NCBI GenBank assembly: GCA_012799265.1
Contig: JAAZLP010000089.1
Location: forward strand, 1-13,085
Reading direction: 5' to 3'
Source of the DNA: Phyllobacteriaceae bacterium
Lineage (GTDB): Bacteria > Pseudomonadota > Alphaproteobacteria > Rhizobiales > Devosiaceae
DNA: 13,085 nt
Under the pieces are notes generated by a model. The model was not told the DNA's origin. It saw nothing but the letters and a program-made list of their open reading frames with translations, and did no database searches. Made by a program: the position numbers and the translations under genes. This document shows positions 8,358 through 13,085 of this stretch, piece by piece. How positions within the stretch are numbered: position 1 is the first letter of the stretch; every line of letters begins with the position of its first letter.

Positions 8358-8681
8358 TCAATCGGCAAAGAGCTGCCAGAGCAGCATGGTAATCGTCCCG
8401 ATGGATCCGACCGCCAGAAGCCCGATAGCCGTGCGTGCATAGCGCGTCTGAATAAACGGTCGTGCCCCAGGCTTGCGCGTTGAAAAGCTCGGGTCACCGG
8501 CCTTCATCAAATCGGCCGCATTAAACGGATTCAGCCTTTTTTCGGTGACGAGCAGAAAATTGCGACGGAGCAGTGCCGCGATCAGCATGACTCCGCCTGC
8601 CACTGTGATCAGGATAAAGCCAATCAAGATCGGTGAAACTACCGGCACGTGGCCATTTATTGCCATGGCAGGAACTTCCAT
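8358..8681 (-). CDS. Small two-helix membrane protein of unknown function
   Basis: I do not recognise this 107-residue protein. It has two hydrophobic segments suited to span the membrane, about residues 15-38 (starting VSPILIGFILITV) and 84-105 (AIGLLAVGSIGTITMLLWQLF). They are separated by a polar, basic loop of about 45 residues rich in Arg and Lys. By the positive-inside rule the loop should be cytoplasmic with both termini outside; this is inference. There is no cleavable signal peptide pattern. The start at 8681 is well supported by GGAGG on the - strand (8693-8689) seven bases upstream, which also favours a real gene over a chance frame. It is convergent with the universal stress gene (6-base gap) and divergent from hpf, so it has its own transcript. 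It could be a lineage-restricted envelope protein. Confidence 0.7.
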   Translation of the reverse strand: MEVPAMAINGHVPVVSPILIGFILITVAGGVMLIAALLRRNFLLVTEKRLNPFNAADLMKAGDPSFSTRKPGARPFIQTRYARTAIGLLAVGSIGTITMLLWQLFAD

Positions 8682-8688
8682 CTGCCGA

Positions 8689-8693
8689 CCTCC
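8689..8693 (-). promoter_or_regulatory. Shine-Dalgarno of the small membrane protein
   Basis: The - strand reads GGAGG here with seven bases to the ATG at 8681. It supports that start over the in-frame ATG at 8666. Confidence 0.75.
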
Positions 8694-8734
8694 ATTGAAG
8701 AAAACGGGACGCTAGAGGCCTGCTGCCGTGCCGT

Positions 8735-8756
8735 CACCCCCGATTTGGCGGGGGTG
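8735..8756. repeat. GC-rich inverted repeat in the divergent intergenic region
   Basis: CACCCCCG (8735-8742) and CGGGGGTG (8749-8756) pair perfectly over 8 bp around a 6-base loop (ATTTGG). No T-run follows on either strand, so it does not look like an intrinsic terminator. It lies in the leader side of the - strand membrane protein gene and upstream of the presumed hpf promoter. It could be an operator, an RNA hairpin in the - strand leader, or a dispersed palindromic element of the kind common in alphaproteobacterial intergenic DNA. The sequence alone cannot decide. Confidence 0.5.
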
Positions 8757-8765
8757 GAATGAACA

Positions 8766-8794
8766 TGGACAGACACTATCCCCGGGTCTAGCAT
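8766..8794 (+). promoter_or_regulatory. Candidate sigma-70 promoter for hpf-ptsN
   Basis: TGGACA (8766-8771, five of six matches to TTGACA) and TAGCAT (8789-8794, four of six to TATAAT) are separated by 17 bases. Transcription would begin near 8801, giving a leader of about 100 bases before hpf. The -10 match is modest, and this is a by-eye call with no experimental support. Confidence 0.35.
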
Positions 8795-8829
8795 CCCCTT
8801 GTCTGCATCGCTGCTATGCGACTCAGACA
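8770..8829. promoter_or_regulatory. Cluster of three CAGACA/TGTCTG hexamers upstream of hpf
   Basis: CAGACA occurs at 8770-8775 and 8824-8829, and its complement TGTCTG at 8800-8805; a further overlapping CAGAC lies at 8828-8832. The first overlaps the -35 box of the candidate promoter and the second its predicted start site, positions where a regulator could act. No known regulator is assigned. Confidence 0.3.
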
Positions 8830-8841
8830 GACGTGATCCCG

Positions 8842-8862
8842 TAAAGCCGGGAAACGGCTTTG
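8842..8862 (+). promoter_or_regulatory. Hairpin in the presumed hpf leader
   Basis: AAAGCCG (8843-8849) pairs perfectly with CGGCTTT (8855-8861) around a GGAAA loop, with a possible extra T-G pair outside. It ends about 43 bases before the hpf ATG and 29 before its Shine-Dalgarno, so it does not mask the ribosome site directly. It could affect mRNA stability or bind a protein. The 3' arm ends in only three T's, so it is a poor terminator. Confidence 0.4.
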
Positions 8863-8904
8863 TGGATTTCGCGTCGAAGCAAACGACCGAAAGGAACTAA
8901 AGCC

Positions 8905-9480
8905 ATGGCACTACGTGTTTCGGGAAAGAATATGGACGTTGGCGATGCCCTTCGGGGCAAGGCGGAGGATCACTTCGCCACCGTGGTCGGAAAGTATTTC
9001 GACGGCGGTTATGATGGCCACCTCACTCTCAGCCCCGATGGCATTGGTTTCCGCGCTGACTGCGTCGTGCACCTTGATTCCGGTGCGACTTTGCAGGCCA
9101 GCGCACAGGGCGGAGACGCCACTTCTGCTTACGAAGTCATGGCGATCAACATCGCCAAGCGCCTGCGCCGTTACAACCGCAAGCTCAAAGGCCACCGCAA
9201 GGGCAATGGAACGTCACCCAATGACATCATGGTCCAGTATACCGTGCTGGGGGCGTCAGATGAGCTTGATGAACTCGACGAGGACTACGCACCGCCGGTG
9301 ATCGCGGAGACCACGAAAAGCCTGCGCCAGATGAGCGTTGAGGAGGCCGTTATGGAGCTCGACCTCTCGGGTCAGCAGGTTGTGATGTTCCGCCACGCTG
9401 GACATGGAGGCCTGAATGTGGTCTACCGCCGCGCGGATGGCAATATAGGTTGGATTGATCCAGCACTCGGCGCTAATTGA
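8905..9480 (+). CDS. hpf: Ribosome hibernation promoting factor, long form (HPF)
   Basis: Long HPF binds the 30S decoding region in non-growing cells and drives formation of inactive 100S ribosome dimers, protecting ribosomes. The product has 191 residues. The N-terminal S30AE domain covers about 1-100, opening with LRVSGKNMDVGDALRGKAE and ending in a basic stretch (KRLRRYNRKLKGHRKG). An acidic linker follows (118-128, SDELDELDEDY). The C-terminal dimerisation domain is about 132-188 (MSVEEAVMELDL, VVMFRHAG, NVVYRRADGNIGWIDP). This two-domain form is the one found in alphaproteobacteria. ATG 8905 has AAGGA nine bases upstream (8891-8895); the frame continues to a TTG at 8860, which would add residues unlike the family. 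ptsN follows after 47 bases, a conserved pairing. Usually rpoN precedes hpf, but here a divergent gene does. The family is often induced by starvation. Confidence 0.95.
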   Translation: MALRVSGKNMDVGDALRGKAEDHFATVVGKYFDGGYDGHLTLSPDGIGFRADCVVHLDSGATLQASAQGGDATSAYEVMAINIAKRLRRYNRKLKGHRKGNGTSPNDIMVQYTVLGASDELDELDEDYAPPVIAETTKSLRQMSVEEAVMELDLSGQQVVMFRHAGHGGLNVVYRRADGNIGWIDPALGAN

Positions 9481-9527
9481 CCTGCGCCCCGAGCCAAAAA
9501 ATGGGCAAATAATCCTAAGGCAGAATA

Positions 9528-9995
9528 ATGGAATTGGCCGATATCCTGGCGGAGCGCGCAGTGTTGACTTGCACTGGCGCAGTCAGCAAGCGTCAGCTCT
9601 TTGAAACTCTTTCGGAACGAGCTGCCGAACTCACTGGCTTTCCGCGCACCGAGATCTTCGAAACCCTCATGGACCGCGAAGAACTGGGCTCGACTGGTCT
9701 GGGCAATGGCATTGCTATTCCCCATGGCAAGCTCAAGGGCCTGACCGGCGTTACCGCTGTTTTCGCGCGGCTTGAACAGCCGATCGAATTCGATGCGGTG
9801 GACGACCAGCCGGTGGACCTGGTGGTGATGCTGCTGGCGCCCATGGGTGCTGGTGCCGATCACCTTAAGGCCCTGTCCCGCGTGGCGCGGCTGTTGCGGA
9901 CGGAATCCGTGACCGACGAACTGCGCAGCGAGACCGATCCGGCCCGGCTTCACGCCGTGCTGACGGCCCCGCTGGAAGACAGCGACGCCGCCTGA
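9528..9995 (+). CDS. ptsN: Nitrogen PTS regulatory protein EIIA-Ntr
   Basis: EIIA-Ntr is the terminal phosphoacceptor of the nitrogen phosphotransferase chain PtsP-NPr-PtsN. It does not transport sugars but regulates potassium uptake, stress and nitrogen/carbon balance by protein contacts that depend on its phosphorylation. The 155 residues form a single EIIA type-2 domain. The phosphorylated histidine is His66 in GIAIPHGK, preceded by the typical REELGSTGLGNG. The segment VDLVVMLLAP and the ending LSRVARLLR are also family hallmarks. ATG 9528 has AAGG about nine bases upstream. The gene sits 47 bases after hpf with no promoter or terminator seen between, so the two are probably co-transcribed and shut off by the terminator at 10018. 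The functional partners ptsP and the NPr gene are not in this window. Confidence 0.95.
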   Translation: MELADILAERAVLTCTGAVSKRQLFETLSERAAELTGFPRTEIFETLMDREELGSTGLGNGIAIPHGKLKGLTGVTAVFARLEQPIEFDAVDDQPVDLVVMLLAPMGAGADHLKALSRVARLLRTESVTDELRSETDPARLHAVLTAPLEDSDAA

Positions 9996-10017
9996 TCTGT
10001 TCGGCCAATTATGTATC

Positions 10018-10055
10018 AGGGCTTCCGGACCAAGGTCCGGGAGCCCTTTGCGTTT
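10018..10055 (+). terminator. Strong intrinsic terminator after ptsN
   Basis: A 13- to 14-bp stem (10018-10031 with 10034-10047, one T-G wobble, centred on CCGGACC and GGTCCGG) is followed by T-rich sequence (TTTGCGTTT, 10047-10055). It starts 23 bases after the ptsN stop. The convergent folC stop codon (10054-10056) lies at its edge, so it may also slow folC transcripts, although the - strand side has a weaker T tract. Confidence 0.88.
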
Positions 10056-11343
10056 AGTCGGGCAGGGTCTCGTTCTTCGCCAGAACCGCGCCAGCGAGGT
10101 AGAGCGAGCCGCATATGAGAATGCGGGCGCCTTGGTGGGCAGAGGCAGCTTTGACGGCCTCGGCAATGGTTCGCATGGGGCGAGCGCTAAACCCTTCCCC
10201 ACGCGCGGCGCTGGCGATGTCTGCGGCCTTGTGCGCATTGGATTCGCCGGGAATGGTGAGGGTCAGGATTTCGACCGGCTGCAAGCCGCGGAAATGGGCG
10301 AGAAAATCGGCCACCGAGCGATTGTTCATCATGCCCATGATCACCACCAGCGGCTTGGGGGGCAGGGCAGCCATGGTGCGCGCCAGAGCCGCCGCGCCAT
10401 GGGCATTGTGCCCGCCATCAAGCCAAAGCTCCTGAGCGGGGCTTAGAATGGCGCGGAGCGACCCTTCACGGATGGCCTGCATACGCGCCGGCCAAGTAAC
10501 CTTTCGAAGCCCGTCGGCCAGTTGGGCCTCTGAAACCGGCAGTCCAAAATGTCGGATGGCTGCGATGGCGAGCGCGGCATTGTCGAATTGATGCGGGCCG
10601 AGCAGGGCAGGGGGCGGGAGGTCGAAAAGGCCGTCCTCATCCTGATAGACGAGACGCCCATCCTGTTCGCTGCCATGAAAATCTTCGCCCTGCCAGAGCG
10701 GCGTGATGCCGAGGCGCCGCGCTGCGCGATTCAGCACGTGGCGTGATTCGTCCTGTTGCAGGCCCATCACCGCCTTTGCGCCGCGCTTGAGGATACCCGC
10801 CTTGTTGCCTGCGATCTCGGTCAGCGTATTGCCCAAAAAACCCTGGTGGTCGTAGTCGATCGGCGTGATGATCGTGCCGATCGGGTGTTTCACCACATTG
10901 GTGGTGTCAAACGTGCCGCCCATGCCGGTTTCGAGCAGCAGGTAATCCGCCTTGGTCTCGGCGAAAAGTTTGAAGGCCGTCACCGTCGTCACCTCAAAGA
11001 AGGTGATCGGCGCGCCAGCATTGATTCTTTCAACTTCTTCCAGCGCCGCGTTGAGTTTACGCGTGCCGACGAGCTTGCCAGCGAGCCGGATACGCTCGTT
11101 GAAGCGGACGAGATGGGGAGAGTTATAGGCGTGTACCTTTTTGCCTGCGGCCTCGAGAAAGGCGCGCAGATAGGCGATTGTGGAGCCTTTGCCATTGGTG
11201 CCGGCGACATGGATGACCGGCGGCAGGTGATCCTGCGGATTGCCGAGCTTTTCCAAGAGCGGCAGCATGCGGTCGAGGCTGAGGTCGATCAGCTTGGGGT
11301 GGAGCTGGCTCAGTCGAGCAAGAATAGCGTCGGTGCGGGACAT
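10054..11343 (-). CDS. folC: Bifunctional folylpolyglutamate synthase / dihydrofolate synthase FolC
   Basis: FolC adds glutamate to dihydropteroate to make dihydrofolate and lengthens the polyglutamate tail of folates, in the cytoplasm with ATP. The product has 429 residues. It belongs to the Mur ligase superfamily: the P-loop HVAGTNGKGST is at 45-55, ETGMGGTFDTTN at 138-149, PIDYDHQGFLG at 161-171, and TEIAGNKAGI includes Lys181, the position that is carbamylated in the family. GPHQFDNAALA marks the end of the central domain and LWLDGGHNAHGAAAL opens the C-terminal domain. I chose ATG 11343 because GGAGAGGG lies just upstream; the frame runs on to a TTG at 11376, which lacks such a signal. 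Being downstream of pheT is notable, since folC commonly follows accD in alphaproteobacteria. The bifunctional activity is inferred from family, and a monofunctional FPGS is possible. Confidence 0.95.
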   Translation of the reverse strand: MSRTDAILARLSQLHPKLIDLSLDRMLPLLEKLGNPQDHLPPVIHVAGTNGKGSTIAYLRAFLEAAGKKVHAYNSPHLVRFNERIRLAGKLVGTRKLNAALEEVERINAGAPITFFEVTTVTAFKLFAETKADYLLLETGMGGTFDTTNVVKHPIGTIITPIDYDHQGFLGNTLTEIAGNKAGILKRGAKAVMGLQQDESRHVLNRAARRLGITPLWQGEDFHGSEQDGRLVYQDEDGLFDLPPPALLGPHQFDNAALAIAAIRHFGLPVSEAQLADGLRKVTWPARMQAIREGSLRAILSPAQELWLDGGHNAHGAAALARTMAALPPKPLVVIMGMMNNRSVADFLAHFRGLQPVEILTLTIPGESNAHKAADIASAARGEGFSARPMRTIAEAVKAASAHQGARILICGSLYLAGAVLAKNETLPD

Positions 11344-11345
11344 GT

Positions 11346-11353
11346 CCCTCTCC
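11346..11353 (-). promoter_or_regulatory. Shine-Dalgarno deciding the folC start
   Basis: The - strand reads GGAGAGGG with GGAG six bases from the ATG at 11343. It favours this start over the upstream in-frame TTG at 11376. Confidence 0.7.
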
Positions 11354-11427
11354 ACAAAACTGATGTGAGGCAGCAATGCACGACATCACCACGAGGCTGC
11401 GCCAAGTGATTGAGAAATCAACAGAAT

Positions 11428-11454
11428 GTCTTGCCTGGATGACCCGGGCAAGAC
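11428..11454 (-). terminator. Terminator-like hairpin between pheT and folC
   Basis: On the - strand GTCTTGCC and GGCAAGAC pair perfectly over 8 bp around an 11-base loop that can itself form two inner G-C pairs. It begins 13 bases after the pheT stop and is followed by the moderately T-rich ATTCTGTTGATTTCTC. The T tract is broken, so termination may be partial and folC may receive some read-through. No clear folC promoter was found in the 123-base gap. Confidence 0.5.
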
Positions 11455-11466
11455 CAATATCTGGAC

Positions 11467-13085
11467 CTACTTGCGCAGCTCGCCGCCGCTTGCCTTGGTG
11501 ACGGCAGCGACCACGGCAGCGGATACCTTTTCGATGTCTTCGTCGGTCAGGGTCTTGTCGCGCGGCTGCAAATTGACCTCGATGGCGACCGACTTCTTGC
11601 CTTCGCCAACGTGAGCGCCTTCGAAGACGTCGAAAATCGAAACGTCCTTGATCAGCGCCTTGTCGGCGCCGCGGGCGGCCTTGAGAACGGTGGCGGCAGT
11701 GACCGCCTTGTCCATGACAAAAGCGAAGTCGCGGCTCACCGGCTGGAGCTGGCTAAGGTCAAGTGCCGGCTTGGTTTTTGTCGCCTTCCTGCGGGCTTCC
11801 GGCAGGGCGTCGAGGTCGATTTCAAAGGCCGCCGTTGGGCCCTCAATATCGAGTTCTGCGGCGAGCGCGGGGTGCAGTTCGCCGAACCAGCCGAGGGTCA
11901 CTTTCGGGCCAAGCGCAATGCGGCCGCCGCGACCCGGATGGCTCCAGCTGGCGGCCTCGGGAAGGACCTGAACCTTAGCAATATCAATGCCTAAGGAGTC
12001 CAAGACGGCGGAAAGATCGGCCTTGGCGTCCCATACGGAGACGGGCTGCGCCTTACCGGTCCAGTGGCGGCCTGCGCCGTTCTGGCCGGCAGTGCCGGTG
12101 CGCAGGCCGGAGGCATAGGTGTGCTGGCCATCTGGTTGATGGGAAAGGAAAATCTGCCCGACTTCGAAGAGCGCGACGTCGTCAAAACCGCGATTGGCAT
12201 TGCGGCGGGCACCGGCAATCAGGCCCGGCAGCAGCGAGGGGCGCATGTCGGTCATGTCGGGCGCGATGGGATTGGCGAGCGCGCATGCTTCGCTTCCGCC
12301 GCCAAAATGAACGGCAGATGAATGCGAAATGAAGCTCCAGGTGACCACTTCATCAAGACCGCGCGCAGCAAGGGCCCGACGGGCGATGCGGCGACGGTTC
12401 TGAATGGTGGTGAGAATGCGCGGGGCGACGTGGTTGAGACGCGGGAGCGGCTCGACCGGCACATTGTCGACGCCGACCATGCGCATGACCTCTTCGACGA
12501 GGTCCGCCTTCTGCGTCACGTCCGGGCGCCAGCTCGGCACCTTGACCGAGCGGGTGTCGCCCGAACCTTCGACCACGAAGCCGAGGCGGGTGAGGATGGC
12601 TTCAACTTCTTCCGGGGTGGCGGTGATGCCGGTGAGGCGCTTCACTTCAGAGAGCGGGAATTCAACCACCGTGTTGGGGAAGACGTCTTCGCCCGAAATG
12701 GCCGGCTCCATCGGCTCGCCGCCGCAGAGTTCGAGGACGAGGCGGGTCGCCAGTTCCATGCCCGGTTCGGTCAGGGCAGGATCGACATTGCGTTCGAGGC
12801 GATAGCGCGCGTCCGAGACGATGCCGGTTTTGCGGCCGGACTGGGCGATGAGATCGGGATCCCAGCTTGCCGATTCCATGATGACATTGGTGGTCTCGTC
12901 GGTGACGCCGGAGCGGATGCCGCCCATGATGCCGCCAAGGCAGAGCGGGCCCTTGTCGTCGGCGATGACGGTCATGGTTTCGTCGAGCGTATAGATCTTG
13001 TTGTCGAGCGCGTCGAACTCTTCGCCCCGCGCATTGCGCAGCACCATTGTGCCTTCGACCTTGTCGGCATCATAAGCGTGGAGCG
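11467..13085 (-). CDS. pheT: Phenylalanyl-tRNA synthetase beta subunit (5' end outside window)
   Basis: PheT is the beta chain of the alpha2-beta2 enzyme that charges tRNA-Phe; it carries editing, DNA-binding-like and anticodon-binding modules while PheS holds the active site. The frame is open to the right edge of the window (LHAYDADKVEGT precedes the ATG at 13047), so that ATG is internal. The visible part is 538 residues of an expected 800 or so; missing are the N-terminal tRNA-binding OB domain and part of the B3/B4 editing domain. Seen in order are the end of B3/B4 (YTLDETMTVIAD, GGIMGG), the B5 domain with VPSWRPD and a KADLVEEVMRMVG helix, the core B6-B7 region, and the FDX-ACB anticodon-binding domain from SRDFAFVMDK to the C-terminus. 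pheS should lie beyond the right edge. The TAG stop at 11467-11469 is followed by a terminator-like hairpin. Confidence 0.97.
   Translation of the reverse strand, partial: LHAYDADKVEGTMVLRNARGEEFDALDNKIYTLDETMTVIADDKGPLCLGGIMGGIRSGVTDETTNVIMESASWDPDLIAQSGRKTGIVSDARYRLERNVDPALTEPGMELATRLVLELCGGEPMEPAISGEDVFPNTVVEFPLSEVKRLTGITATPEEVEAILTRLGFVVEGSGDTRSVKVPSWRPDVTQKADLVEEVMRMVGVDNVPVEPLPRLNHVAPRILTTIQNRRRIARRALAARGLDEVVTWSFISHSSAVHFGGGSEACALANPIAPDMTDMRPSLLPGLIAGARRNANRGFDDVALFEVGQIFLSHQPDGQHTYASGLRTGTAGQNGAGRHWTGKAQPVSVWDAKADLSAVLDSLGIDIAKVQVLPEAASWSHPGRGGRIALGPKVTLGWFGELHPALAAELDIEGPTAAFEIDLDALPEARRKATKTKPALDLSQLQPVSRDFAFVMDKAVTAATVLKAARGADKALIKDVSIFDVFEGAHVGEGKKSVAIEVNLQPRDKTLTDEDIEKVSAAVVAAVTKASGGELRK

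Noticed and set aside
8372..8385. GCTGC-CAGA-GCAGC hairpin near the convergent 3' ends
   Set aside because: A 5-bp stem with no T-run, inside the membrane protein coding region; not a supportable terminator.
8850..8875. Possible general-stress (EcfG-type) promoter, GGAAAC then CGTC with a 16-base spacer
   Set aside because: Both boxes deviate from the GGAAC and CGTT consensus, and the first lies in the arm and loop of the hairpin; too weak to call.
8860..8904. In-frame TTG start for hpf
   Set aside because: It has no suitable Shine-Dalgarno and adds basic residues unlike the family; ATG 8905 is well placed.
11344..11376. In-frame TTG start for folC
   Set aside because: The ATG at 11343 has a strong Shine-Dalgarno and the extra 11 residues are not family-like.

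Overview
This window is ordinary chromosomal DNA from a GC-rich alphaproteobacterium. Gene content and order (mutS, glnD, murJ, trpS and a universal stress gene on one strand, then hpf with ptsN) and the protein sequences point to the Hyphomicrobiales (Rhizobiales), possibly a Devosia-like member. The genus is an inference; no 16S or tRNA gene is present to confirm it. Coding density is very high, the longest gene-free gap is about 220 bases, and I see no insertion sequence, prophage, CRISPR array, tRNA or rRNA.

Left part (1-8351, + strand): a tightly packed, probably co-transcribed run. It begins inside mutS (mismatch repair ATPase, 5' end outside the window). The mutS 3' end overlaps glnD, the bifunctional PII uridylyltransferase and uridylyl-removing enzyme. 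murJ (lipid II flippase) follows after 21 bases, trpS (tryptophanyl-tRNA synthetase) after 67, and a small universal stress protein after 18. The products serve DNA repair, nitrogen sensing, cell wall export, translation and stress; they share an operon-like layout rather than a pathway.

Middle (8352-10053): a 107-residue two-helix membrane protein of unknown function lies on the - strand, tail to tail with the stress gene and head to head with hpf. The 223-base divergent region upstream of hpf is the most structured non-coding DNA here. It holds a GC-rich 8-bp hairpin, a candidate sigma-70 promoter, three CAGACA/TGTCTG hexamers within 60 bases, and a perfect 7-bp hairpin in the presumed hpf leader. 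The long-form ribosome hibernation factor gene hpf and ptsN (EIIA-Ntr) follow, closed by a strong intrinsic terminator. Unlike the common proteobacterial layout, no rpoN sits directly upstream of hpf.

Right part (10054-13085, - strand): folC (folylpolyglutamate/dihydrofolate synthase) and the C-terminal two thirds of pheT (phenylalanyl-tRNA synthetase beta chain, start outside the window). A terminator-like hairpin lies between pheT and folC.

I found no convincing evidence of an undescribed biological system. The points most worth following up are the unknown membrane protein, the hpf upstream region, and a 10-codon reading frame bridging glnD and murJ.
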